Below, piece after piece: positions 26,804 to 34,829 of a stretch of 64,000 bases of DNA. Below the pieces are notes generated by a model. That model made no database searches. It saw nothing but the letters and a program-made list of their open reading frames with translations, and had not been told where the DNA came from. The DNA is from Mycobacterium botniense (GTDB lineage: Bacteria > Actinomycetota > Actinomycetes > Mycobacteriales > Mycobacteriaceae), in assembly GCF_010723305.1 (NCBI RefSeq), contig NZ_BLKW01000004.1, forward strand, positions 558,001 through 622,000. Direction: 5' to 3'. Every line of letters begins with the position of its first letter. Positions within the stretch are counted from its first letter, which is position 1. Position numbers and translations under genes: made by a program.

Positions 26804-27607
26804 ATGGATTTGGGGTTCGCCGGCTCGAAAGCCGTTGTCACAGGCGGGAGCAAAGGGATGGGTCTGGCCGTAGCCGAGACCCTTGCCGCGGAGGGCGCCA
26901 GCGTCGCCGTGATGGCAAGGAACCACTCTGCGCTGGATGCGGCGGTGGAATCTTTGAAAGCGGCGGGGGCGCCCGACGCGCTGGGTATCAGCGCGGATAT
27001 GTGCGATGCCGCGTCAATCGCCGCCGGGTTTGCGATGGTCGCAGAGCGCTGGGGCGAACTCAACAGCCTGGTCCACACGATCGGCCCGGCGGACGGCTAT
27101 TTCGAGGAGATGACCGACTCGGATTGGGATGCGGCCTTCACTCTCGGCACGATGTCAGCGGTGCGGTCGATCCGCGCCGCTCTGCCGCTGCTGCGAGCCG
27201 CCGAATGGGGTCGAATCGTGACATTTTCGGCACACTCAATACAACGACAGAATCCGCGTATCGTCGCCTACACCGCCTCGAAAGCGGCTCTTGCCAGCAT
27301 CACCAAGAACTTGTCGAAGAGCCTGGCCCAAGACGGCATCCTGGTGAACTGCGTGTGCCCGGGAACCATCGTCACAGCAAGTTTCACCGAGGTCCTCAAA
27401 GATGTGCTCGCCGCTGACGGACTCGACGCTGAAAACCCCTACGACGTGATGAGCTGGATCGACAGCAATTTCCATCAGCCGTGCGATCTCGGCCGTGCCG
27501 GTCTGCCTGAGGAAGTCGCATCCATCACCGCCTATCTGGCCTCGCGGCGCAATGGGTACGTCACGGGTGCGACGGTGAATGTCGACGGCGGGTCGGACTT
27601 TGTCTGA
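26804..27607 (+). CDS. Short-chain dehydrogenase/reductase
   Basis: 267 residues with a GAGGAGCAACG ribosome-binding region just before ATG 26804. SDR motifs: TGGSKGMGLAV at about residues 14-24, HTIGPADG where classical SDRs have NNAG, Ser of TFSAHSIQ, catalytic YTASK, and the C-terminal GATVNVDGGSDFV. It should be an NAD(P)-dependent oxidoreductase of the beta-ketoacyl reductase-like type. The altered NNAG motif (HTIG) is worth noting but occurs in divergent SDRs. It follows a TetR gene and precedes the KshA-like oxygenase by 149 bp. Confidence 0.9.
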   Translation: MDLGFAGSKAVVTGGSKGMGLAVAETLAAEGASVAVMARNHSALDAAVESLKAAGAPDALGISADMCDAASIAAGFAMVAERWGELNSLVHTIGPADGYFEEMTDSDWDAAFTLGTMSAVRSIRAALPLLRAAEWGRIVTFSAHSIQRQNPRIVAYTASKAALASITKNLSKSLAQDGILVNCVCPGTIVTASFTEVLKDVLAADGLDAENPYDVMSWIDSNFHQPCDLGRAGLPEEVASITAYLASRRNGYVTGATVNVDGGSDFV

Positions 27608-27670
27608 CCCAATGCCCGGCACTGATCCGCTGTGCAGGCGGGTGGCCGACGTCGTGAGTTGACGTTGAAT

Positions 27671-27683
27671 TTTTAAAATAGTA
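27671..27683 (-). promoter_or_regulatory. Island motif, site D, degenerate (TACTATTTTAAAA)
   Basis: On the minus strand CTTATTTTTACTATTTTA, close to CTATTTTTGCTATGTTA of site A, 73 bp upstream of the KshA-like gene. The palindrome itself is weak; the AT-rich extension is conserved. Confidence 0.35.
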
Positions 27684-27756
27684 AAAATAAGCGTAAGTCT
27701 GCTGTGGACTGGCAAGATGCACTCCCGCCGCTGGCCCGCGGGGAAACGGAGAGATA

Positions 27757-28872
27757 GTGACGCAGACGGTTCCGGATCCGACCATCGATCCGTCCGACCG
27801 CGAGTTCGGTCCGGCCGGCATCGCGCTGCCGAAGTACCGCTTCCCGACGGGATGGTTCATCGTCGCCTTCGCCTCGGATCTTGGCGCTGGCGAGGTCAAG
27901 CGGGTGCATTACTTCGGTGAGGAATTGGTGCTGTTCCGCACCGAGTCGGGCCGGGTGCACGCGTTGGATGCCTATTGTCAGCATTTGGGCGCCAACTTGG
28001 GTGTGGGCGGCAGGGTAGAAGGTGAGCAGATCGTCTGCCCCTGGCACGGCTGGCACTGGCGCGGCGACGGGACCAACGCCCTGATCCCGTACAGCAAGAT
28101 CGGCTGTAAGCAGAATGTCCGCATTCGCAGCTACCCCAGTATGGAGTGGTACGGCTTTATCCTGGTCTGGCACGAACGCCACGGCCGACTGCCGTATTGG
28201 CAACCACCGGTGCTGCCCGAACTCGAGACCGGTGAGTACTACCCGCTGCACCCGCATAGCCGCATGCTCAACCGGGTCAAGGTACACGCCCAGATGATCA
28301 TCGAGAATGCGGCCGATCCCTACCATGTCCAGTACGTGCACAAGGCCGCCAACCCGGCTACTACTGCCTCGTTCGAGGTTTCCGGTTATCACCTGCACGC
28401 CACGGTCAACGCGAATTTCGGAGGCGGTCGTGAGCGAACCTGGCTGACCCCGAACGGGCCGGTGGACGCCAAGATCATCTACGACAACTACTCGTTGGGG
28501 CTGGGGATCGTCCGATTCCCCAGTGAGCTGGTGGCCACCATCCAGGTCACCGGACAGACCCCTGTCGACGAGGACTACACCGACTACTTCTACACCCAGG
28601 CCTCGGTTCGTGAGCCCGGCGACACCGGAGACATGCCCACCGGACGCGCGGCAAGGTTCTTGGCGCTGCAGCAAGAGGTTGTCAAACAGGACTTCTTCAC
28701 CTGGGAAAACATGAAATACCTGGAGAAGCCCAACCTCGCGCCCGAAGAGGCCCGCGACTATGCGGCCCTGCGCCGCTGGGCGCACCGTTTCTACCCGGGT
28801 GAGCAACCGTCGCCCACAGATTTCGGCTACACCCCCGACGGTCAGCCCGACCCGGCTGCCGCGCACGCCTGA
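27757..28872 (+). CDS. Rieske non-heme iron oxygenase, KshA-like
   Basis: 371 residues from GTG 27757. The N-terminal Rieske 2Fe-2S domain has YCQHLGANL and, 17 residues on, CPWHGWHW (CxH...CxxH). The catalytic domain has the mononuclear-iron motif ENAADPYHVQYVH (DxxHxxxxH), aligned with IDNVTDMAHFFYIH of KshA, the oxygenase of 3-ketosteroid 9-alpha-hydroxylase. It needs a reductase (KshB type) that is not in the window. A steroid, bile-acid-like or other alicyclic substrate is plausible. The TGA overlaps the ATG of the acyl-CoA ligase by 1 bp (TGATG), so ring hydroxylation and CoA activation are coupled in one operon. Confidence 0.92.
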   Translation: MTQTVPDPTIDPSDREFGPAGIALPKYRFPTGWFIVAFASDLGAGEVKRVHYFGEELVLFRTESGRVHALDAYCQHLGANLGVGGRVEGEQIVCPWHGWHWRGDGTNALIPYSKIGCKQNVRIRSYPSMEWYGFILVWHERHGRLPYWQPPVLPELETGEYYPLHPHSRMLNRVKVHAQMIIENAADPYHVQYVHKAANPATTASFEVSGYHLHATVNANFGGGRERTWLTPNGPVDAKIIYDNYSLGLGIVRFPSELVATIQVTGQTPVDEDYTDYFYTQASVREPGDTGDMPTGRAARFLALQQEVVKQDFFTWENMKYLEKPNLAPEEARDYAALRRWAHRFYPGEQPSPTDFGYTPDGQPDPAAAHA

Positions 28873-30461
28873 TGTGCCCCGGGCCCCTCGGACCCGCTGA
28901 TTTCGATGTGGCCGAATTCAGCGTGCCGGCTGTGCTGGACCGCCGCGCCGAGCAGCACCCCGGGAGGGTGATGATGTCGGTTGCCGGCACCCCGGTGACG
29001 TTCGAGCAGATGCGGCAGCGGTCCTGCGCAGCGGCCAATGTGCTGCTCGAACTGGGTATCAACCGGGGCGACTGCGTCGCACTGTTCACCGCGACGTGCC
29101 CGGAATGGGTTTACTTCTGGTTGGGAGCCGCGCGCATCGGCGCGCTAAGCGCGGCCGTCAACGCGGCGAACAAGGGTGACTTCCTGCTGCACGCATTGCG
29201 ATTGTCGCGGGCGAAGGTGGTCATCACCGACGCCGAACGCCGCCCCCGGGTAGCAGAGCTCGCCGACCGGCTGAGCGTGGAAACCGCCGTTGTGGGACAA
29301 GGAGATTGGCTCGACGTAACGCTGAGCCGCGGGGCGGCGCATGCACTGGTCGACAACCCCGCCCAACCCGGGCAGGTGGGGTCGCTGTTCTTCACCTCCG
29401 GCACCACGGGTCCGTCGAAAGCGGTTGCCACATCGTGGCACTACCTCTTTTCAGTCGCTGCCACCGCCGCGGCGGCCTGGCAATTCAGAGCGGGGGAGGT
29501 GTTGTGGACCGCCATGCCGCTGTTTCACCTCAGCGCAGCGCCGAGCGTTCTGGCTCCGATGCTGGTGGGAGGGACAACCGTGCTGGCTGGTGCCTTTCAT
29601 CCCGGGGCAGTATGGGACGAGGTGCGCGGCTGCGGCGCCATCGGCTTCGTAGGTGCCGGTGCGATGGTGACGATGTTGTGGAACCTACCGCCGGATTCCC
29701 GCGACGCGCAGCTGCCGCTGCGTTTCATCTCGGCAGCTCCTATTGACGCTGCGATCTATCGCGACATCGAAAAGCGTTACAAGTGCCGTATTGTCACGAT
29801 GTATGGTCTGACCGAGGCCTTTCCCATCGCCGTGAAAGCAGTCAGCGACCAAGGGGTGCCCGGAACGTCGGGCCGAACGAATCCGAACTTCGATGTGCAC
29901 GTCGTCGACACGGAGGGCAATTCGCTGCCGACGGGGGCGGTCGGGGAGATCGTCTGCCGGGCCCGATACCCTCACGTCATGAGCGAAGGATACGTCGCAG
30001 ACACGGGATCTCCTGGCCTGCAGGTCGATCCACATCCGCAATGGTTCCGCACCGGTGATCTGGGGATGCTCGACGACGAGGGCAATTTGACGTTCGTCGA
30101 CCGTGTCAAGGACTCGCTGCGCCGGCGCGGAGAAAATATCTCCTCAGTGGAGGTGGAAAACACCGTCATGCGCCACCCAGCGGTGGCCGAGGCCGCAGCG
30201 GTCGGGGTCCCCAGTGAGCTGGGCGAAGATGACATCCTGTTGGTCGTGACGCTGCGGCCGAACTGCCGCGTGGATTACGCCGATTTACTGGACTTCTGTG
30301 CCGCACACATGCCGTACTTTTGCGTACCACGCTATGTCGAGATCATGAGTGAACTGCCGAAAAACGTTATCGGTCGGGTGCGCAAGGACCTTCTTCGTGC
30401 CCGGGGTGTGGCGCCGACCGCGTGGGACCGCGAGAGCCATGGATACGTCGTCGTTCGGTAA
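28872..30461 (+). CDS. Acyl-CoA synthetase (FadD/ANL superfamily)
   Basis: 529 residues. Motifs: FFTSGTTGPSKAV (P-loop), MPLFHLSAAP, TMYGLTEAFP, WFRTGDLGMLD, and the hinge DSLRRRGENISSVEVENTV. The C-terminal catalytic Lys is in NVIGRVRKDLL. It converts a carboxylic acid to acyl-CoA using ATP. It lies between the KshA-like oxygenase and SnoaL/MaoC genes, so it likely activates the hydroxylated or side-chain acid of the same compound before beta-oxidation. Two FadD proteins in the island (see 14098) could act on different intermediates. Confidence 0.92.
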   Translation: MCPGPLGPADFDVAEFSVPAVLDRRAEQHPGRVMMSVAGTPVTFEQMRQRSCAAANVLLELGINRGDCVALFTATCPEWVYFWLGAARIGALSAAVNAANKGDFLLHALRLSRAKVVITDAERRPRVAELADRLSVETAVVGQGDWLDVTLSRGAAHALVDNPAQPGQVGSLFFTSGTTGPSKAVATSWHYLFSVAATAAAAWQFRAGEVLWTAMPLFHLSAAPSVLAPMLVGGTTVLAGAFHPGAVWDEVRGCGAIGFVGAGAMVTMLWNLPPDSRDAQLPLRFISAAPIDAAIYRDIEKRYKCRIVTMYGLTEAFPIAVKAVSDQGVPGTSGRTNPNFDVHVVDTEGNSLPTGAVGEIVCRARYPHVMSEGYVADTGSPGLQVDPHPQWFRTGDLGMLDDEGNLTFVDRVKDSLRRRGENISSVEVENTVMRHPAVAEAAAVGVPSELGEDDILLVVTLRPNCRVDYADLLDFCAAHMPYFCVPRYVEIMSELPKNVIGRVRKDLLRARGVAPTAWDRESHGYVVVR

Positions 30462-30500
30462 GAGGCGTTTGGCGAGTCGGTTCGACGGGAGGCACCAGAT

Positions 30501-30929
30501 ATGTCAATGACATACCAGCAGCAATACATGCTCGATGCTGTACGCGGACGCGCTGCCATCCTCGATCTGACGGCGCGGCACAACCGGTGCTATTCCGACG
30601 GCGACCGCGACGGCTGGGTCGCGACATTCCGTCACTCGGGCGCGCGTTTCGTGCGTGACGGCAAGGTGTTTACCGATCTGCGGGCTGCTTTCGACGGTGG
30701 TGCTCAGCAACGGCTGGTCACCGTCGATCACGAGATCAGCGTCGACGGCATCAACGCGAGTCAGCGATGCATCGGCCTACTGTTCGCCGTCGACGACGCT
30801 GGCCTCACAACTCTGCGAGCCACTGGCGTGTATCGAGACCAGCTTGTCTACGAACGCGGCAGCTGGTACTTCGCTTCCCGCGAGCTCCGGTGGGATTCGG
30901 TGCCCACCGGCCATCCGCTCATGATGTGA
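30501..30929 (+). CDS. SnoaL-like (NTF2-fold) protein
   Basis: 142 residues with GGGAGGCACC about 8 nt before ATG 30501. The pattern AILDLTARHNRCYSDGDRDG W followed by F..GARFVRDGK and the final YERGSWYFASRELRWD is that of the SnoaL-like cone-shaped NTF2 fold. Family members include ketosteroid isomerase-like cyclases, dehydratases and hydroxylase partners. In steroid and terpene catabolic operons such proteins often act as isomerases or hydratases. The active residues are not certain, so no reaction is assigned. Its TGA overlaps the next ATG (TGATG). Confidence 0.8.
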   Translation: MSMTYQQQYMLDAVRGRAAILDLTARHNRCYSDGDRDGWVATFRHSGARFVRDGKVFTDLRAAFDGGAQQRLVTVDHEISVDGINASQRCIGLLFAVDDAGLTTLRATGVYRDQLVYERGSWYFASRELRWDSVPTGHPLMM

Positions 30930-31453
30930 TGGCTGAGGGAACCGAACTTGCTTATGGCAGCTATGAGGATGCGCTGCGGATGGTCGGTGTGTCCCGGGAA
31001 CCCCGGACTGCGGGAACAGTGGTCAGTGCGGCGCGCATCCAGCTGTTCGCCGCGATGGTTCGCGACGGTAATCCATCGTATTGGGATACCGAATTCGCCC
31101 GGAAGACGTGGGGCGGCCTGCTCGCTCCCCCTGCTCTTCTCATGGGCTGGCTGATACCTCCGCCGTGGGTGCCGACAGATTGTCCCCGGGTAACCTCGAT
31201 CGCGCTGCAGGTCCCGCTGCCCGGCACTGCTTTCATCAACGCCGCGAATGACGCCGAATTTCTGCTGCCCATCGTCGAAGGTGATCGCCTCACCGTAGTC
31301 GAGCAGGTGGTCTCAGTGTCACCGGCGAAGCAGACCCGGCTGGGCGTCGGGCATTTCGTCGAAACCATCGAAACGTACACTCGCCAAGATGGTGTGGTGG
31401 TGGCGAGGAATCGAAACACGTTGTTCCGCTTCACCCCCGGTGCGTCGCTGTGA
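30929..31453 (+). CDS. MaoC-like hydratase, non-catalytic N-terminal-type subunit
   Basis: 174 residues from ATG 30929. It reads as the FAS1-type N-terminal hotdog (MaoC_dehydrat_N): GNPSYWDTEFARKTWGGLLAPPALL, with the region for the catalytic Asp/His of hydratase motif 2 not present. In ChsH1-ChsH2 the equivalent domain is the substrate-binding, inactive half. The GTGA overlap with the next gene, which carries the active motif, shows that the two are made together. The pair should form a heteromeric 2-enoyl-CoA hydratase for a bulky enoyl-CoA delivered by one of the island's ACADs. Confidence 0.85.
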   Translation: MAEGTELAYGSYEDALRMVGVSREPRTAGTVVSAARIQLFAAMVRDGNPSYWDTEFARKTWGGLLAPPALLMGWLIPPPWVPTDCPRVTSIALQVPLPGTAFINAANDAEFLLPIVEGDRLTVVEQVVSVSPAKQTRLGVGHFVETIETYTRQDGVVVARNRNTLFRFTPGASL

Positions 31454-31881
31454 CTGTGGAGTGGGGAAAGCTAAGTGTCCCGACCGACCTGCCCGAGGTG
31501 GTCGATGAGATCGATTACCAACGGGTAGTGATGAACAGCGGCGCGACATGGGACTACTTTCCGGGTCACTACGACCCGGCGTACGCCCAAAGCCACGGCC
31601 ACCCGACGATCTTTGTCAACACGATGCATGTGGCTGGATTCGTCGACCGCGTCGCCACCGACTGGGCCGGCCCGAGCAGTCGGGTCATACGTCGCAAAAT
31701 GAGGCTGGCGGGGTCGATTTACGCCGGTGACACCATGGTGGGCCGGGGACGAGTGGTAGCCAAGCGCTGCGACACCTCAGTCGACCCGCCCCGCTACCTC
31801 GTCGACCTGCAGGTCGCGGTGACCAACCAGCGGGGTGAGCTGTGCTGCCCGGCCGAGCTCACGCTGCAGCTGCCGCAGTGA
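31450..31881 (+). CDS. MaoC-like enoyl-CoA hydratase, catalytic subunit
   Basis: 143 residues from GTG 31450. It carries hydratase motif 2: ATWDYFPGHYDPAYAQSHGH, with the Asp and His (DxxPxHxDP) that activate water, then IFVNTMHVAGFVDR. It is a single-hotdog MaoC protein like ChsH1 and requires the partner encoded just upstream. The reaction is hydration of a 2-enoyl-CoA to a 3-hydroxyacyl-CoA. It is the last gene of the KshA-FadD-SnoaL-MaoC operon and ends 7 bp from the convergent aldehyde dehydrogenase stop. Confidence 0.9.
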   Translation: MTVEWGKLSVPTDLPEVVDEIDYQRVVMNSGATWDYFPGHYDPAYAQSHGHPTIFVNTMHVAGFVDRVATDWAGPSSRVIRRKMRLAGSIYAGDTMVGRGRVVAKRCDTSVDPPRYLVDLQVAVTNQRGELCCPAELTLQLPQ

Positions 31882-31888
31882 CACCGGC

Positions 31889-33361
31889 TCAGCGGGCAGC
31901 TGGTGGGCGCGCGCCGCTGCACATGATTGTCTGTAGCTCGACGTATTCATTGAGGCCTTCGGGGCCGAACTCGCGCCCAATACCAGAGTGTTTGAAACCC
32001 CCGAACGGGATACCGATATCGAGCATGTACATGTTGATCCCGTAGGTGCCGGTGCGCACCTGGGCAGCGATCTCTAGGCCGTGGGCGACATCGGCGGTCC
32101 ACACCGAACCCGCCAGGCCATAGTCGCTGTCGTTGGCGATGCGAACTGCTTCGTCCTCATCGGAGTAGGTGAGCACGGTCAAGACCGGGCCGAATATCTC
32201 TTCCCGCGCGATGCGCATGTCGTTGGCAGCATCAGTGAATAACGTCGGTTGCACATACCACCCGCGCGGGGCTGGTGCGCTATCGCCGCCGACCACGATA
32301 CGCGCGCCCTCCCGCACTCCGCAGCGGATGTAGTCCTGCACGCGCTGCTGCTGGCGTTGCGAGACAAGCGGCCCGATGTCGGTCGTGTCGTCGGTGGGAT
32401 CGCCGACACGCAGCCCCGACATCATCTCGGCCAGCGCATCGACGAGTTCGTCGTGGCGTCGCCGGCCGACTAGAATGCGGGTTTGCGCGACGCAGGCTTG
32501 TCCGTTGTTCATCAGGCCCGCGGTTTTCAGGCCGGCCACGGTCTTGTCGACATCGGCGTCATCGAGGATGATCGCGGCCGACTTGCCGCCCAGCTCGAGG
32601 CTCACCCGTTTGAGCTGTTGACCGCACAGCGCAGCGATCCGGCGGCCGGTAGCGCTGGATCCGGTAAACGCGATCTTGTCCACGCCGGGATGGCAGACCA
32701 GTGCCTCGCCGATTTCTGGTCCGCCAGTGAGCACCGAGACCACCCCTTCAGGCAGGCCGACCTCCTCGATCATTTCGGCTAACCACAAAGCATCCAAAGG
32801 GGTTTCGGGTGCCGGTTTCAGGATGACAGCACATCCGGCGATGAGTGCCGGAATCAGCTTGGGCATGATCAGACACTGCGGGACATTCCATGGCACGATC
32901 GCGCCGACCACGCCCACCGGGGTCCGGCGCAGCTGTGCTTCGCCGAGTACCCCCCGGCGGCGCTCCGTCCAGGGGAATTCTCGGGCGGTAGCCAGCGCGA
33001 GATGCATCATCGATGCCGCGCCCGCGGCCTGACCTAATCTGCTGAAGCTGCGGGGCGAACCCATTTCAGCGGTAATGAGGTCAGCCATCTCGTCAATATG
33101 GCCGGCATAGACAGCGGCCAGCTGCTCGATTTTCGCCATGCGCTCACTGGGATCAAGCCGCGGCCACGGTCCGTGGTCGAAGGCGTGCCTGGCGAGGGTG
33201 ACGGCCTCGTCAACATCGCGGCGGTCGGCCACCGCCGCTTCACCGAAAGGCTCTTCGGAGTGCGGACAGATAACGGTAAGCCTCGCCGGGGTAGCGGGTC
33301 TGCGCCAACGCCCTCCGATGAAGAGTTCGTCATACCAGCGGTGGCCAGACCCTGCTGTCAT
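31889..33361 (-). CDS. Aldehyde dehydrogenase
   Basis: 490 residues from ATG 33361. Typical NAD(P)-dependent ALDH: VPWNVPQ, ILKPAPETPL, the nucleotide-binding FTGSSATGRRI, the general-base Glu in LELGGKSAAI, and the nucleophile in NNGQACVAQTR; the C-terminal motif is REEIFGPVLTV. It oxidises an aldehyde to an acid, which fits oxidation of an alcohol produced by the P450 or Rieske enzymes to a carboxylate for the FadD proteins. Its promoter contains the best copy of the island motif (site B), 38 bp upstream. The divergent neighbour is the AttH-like gene. Confidence 0.95.
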   Translation of the reverse strand: MTAGSGHRWYDELFIGGRWRRPATPARLTVICPHSEEPFGEAAVADRRDVDEAVTLARHAFDHGPWPRLDPSERMAKIEQLAAVYAGHIDEMADLITAEMGSPRSFSRLGQAAGAASMMHLALATAREFPWTERRRGVLGEAQLRRTPVGVVGAIVPWNVPQCLIMPKLIPALIAGCAVILKPAPETPLDALWLAEMIEEVGLPEGVVSVLTGGPEIGEALVCHPGVDKIAFTGSSATGRRIAALCGQQLKRVSLELGGKSAAIILDDADVDKTVAGLKTAGLMNNGQACVAQTRILVGRRRHDELVDALAEMMSGLRVGDPTDDTTDIGPLVSQRQQQRVQDYIRCGVREGARIVVGGDSAPAPRGWYVQPTLFTDAANDMRIAREEIFGPVLTVLTYSDEDEAVRIANDSDYGLAGSVWTADVAHGLEIAAQVRTGTYGINMYMLDIGIPFGGFKHSGIGREFGPEGLNEYVELQTIMCSGARPPAAR

Positions 33362-33399
33362 CGCGCATCACCTCGAGGAAAGGCGAGAAACGCTATTAA

Positions 33400-33412
33400 T
33401 GCTAACATAGCA
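33400..33412 (-). promoter_or_regulatory. Island motif, site B (TGCTATGTTAGCA), perfect copy
   Basis: TGCTA-TGT-TAGCA is a perfect 5-bp-arm palindrome in the 99-bp region between the ALDH and AttH-like genes, preceded on the minus strand by CTATTTTT and followed by TTAATAGC. It could control both divergent genes. Confidence 0.6.
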
Positions 33413-33460
33413 AAAAATAGCAGATCGGCTCAGCCGCTACCGGAGACGACTCACCACACA

Positions 33461-34828
33461 ATGTCTGACGCGAAGATAACGGGCCGGTGGCGTTACCCTT
33501 TTCAGCTGGTACCCGGCGACAGCTTGCTGGAGTTTCCCGCTGCCGAAGGTGAGCACGCCGGCTACGAGTCCGATACATGGTTTCTCGCCGGGCCACTCGA
33601 TGCTGCCAGTGGTCGGTCGTTTGCTTTCCTGGCTATCGTCAACAAGAATCGTCCCGGCGGATCGGTGGTCGCGGACTTTTACACGATGGCACTATTCGAT
33701 CTCGATACCGGCGGGTACGGCACCTACACCGACTACGACATGCCACCCCTCAGCGTGCAGCCGGGTGCGCGACCCAAGTTGCGCGCCGCCGCGGGGCACC
33801 TGGACCTGCGATACGAGGGCACTGCGGGCACGGCGTCGTGGACGACCTGCCGCGGCGGTGACGGCGAATTGCGGCCCTTCACCTATCGCGTCAGCCTGAC
33901 CGGTGTGGACCAGACAGGGCAACCGATGAACCTCGAGCTCACGGTGACGCCGACACGGGCGCCGGTTCCCGTTGGGGCATCGGCGTATAACGGCAAAATC
34001 GCCTGCTTCGGTCAAAACGAGACCTATTCGTACTTCCAGAGCAGCATGGCGATGACCGGAACCCTCCGCTGGGGCGAGACGCGTGAGCGGGTCGCCGGGA
34101 CCAGCGGGCATGTGGACCGGCAGTGGTTTCCCAAATACGCGGGCGGTGGGGGAACCGGAGGGGATCCGCGGGCCCGGTCTCACGAGTGGCGCACCATCAG
34201 TTTGGACAACGGTGTCGACTTGAGCATTTGGCAACAGTTCGACCGTACCAGCCGCAATGGGCGGCAGCCTTTTTCGGGAATCACGACGAGCTACCCCAAT
34301 CCACAGACACCAGCAGAGTGTGTTGAAGACGTTGAGGTCACCGTCACTAGCTATGTCCGATGGCCGGATTCGGTGCGGCCGCTCATTCCGCCACCCGCCA
34401 GTGCCCGGTACATGCCCGACCGGCATCTGATCAGCAGCGCCACGCTGCGACTGGACCTCGCCGGCGAGCCGCTGGTGGCCGCGCCGGCGCATGCGCTGCC
34501 GATCGAGTACATGGAAGGCCCGTATCACTACCGCGGAACCCTGCGCGGCGAACCGGTGAGCGGATTCGCCTTTTATGAAAGGTCACTGGCGCTTTACCGG
34601 GACTGGGAGCTGATCGACGTGCTCAACGCCACGGTCGCCGATCGAAAAACCTCTGAACCGCAACTGAACACGCTAATCGGCCAGATGCGGTCGCTGGTGT
34701 CTTCCGGTCGCCGCGGTGAAGCATTGCAGATTTTGCAGACCGCGATCCGGCCGATACTGGCGGCCCCGCAGGCTCGTTCGGCCTGCACCCAGGTTCTCGA
34801 CGACCTGATCGCCGCTCTGTCGGCGTGA
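33461..34828 (+). CDS. AttH/CrtC-like lipocalin-fold protein
   Basis: 455 residues from ATG 33461 (MSDAKITGRW); upstream in-frame codons lie in the ALDH promoter and are discarded. The paired beta-barrel family of AttH and CrtC (hydroxyneurosporene synthase-like) is indicated by FLAGPLDAASGRSFAFLAIV, TYSYFQSSMAMTGTLRWGE, SGHVDRQWFP, EWRTISLDNGVDLSIWQQF and IEYMEGPYHYRGTL. CrtC-type enzymes hydrate a double bond of isoprenoid chains; others bind lipids. No signal peptide is visible. Placed among oxygenase and CoA genes, it might hydrate an unsaturated terpenoid or steroid side chain. Its stop is 1 bp from the stop of the convergent Rieske gene. Confidence 0.75.
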   Translation: MSDAKITGRWRYPFQLVPGDSLLEFPAAEGEHAGYESDTWFLAGPLDAASGRSFAFLAIVNKNRPGGSVVADFYTMALFDLDTGGYGTYTDYDMPPLSVQPGARPKLRAAAGHLDLRYEGTAGTASWTTCRGGDGELRPFTYRVSLTGVDQTGQPMNLELTVTPTRAPVPVGASAYNGKIACFGQNETYSYFQSSMAMTGTLRWGETRERVAGTSGHVDRQWFPKYAGGGGTGGDPRARSHEWRTISLDNGVDLSIWQQFDRTSRNGRQPFSGITTSYPNPQTPAECVEDVEVTVTSYVRWPDSVRPLIPPPASARYMPDRHLISSATLRLDLAGEPLVAAPAHALPIEYMEGPYHYRGTLRGEPVSGFAFYERSLALYRDWELIDVLNATVADRKTSEPQLNTLIGQMRSLVSSGRRGEALQILQTAIRPILAAPQARSACTQVLDDLIAALSA

Positions 34829-34829
34829 G

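Noticed and set aside
33098..33460. N-terminal extension of the AttH-like protein
   Set aside because: It would run through the ALDH gene on the other strand and the shared promoter with site B; no family homology is seen in it.
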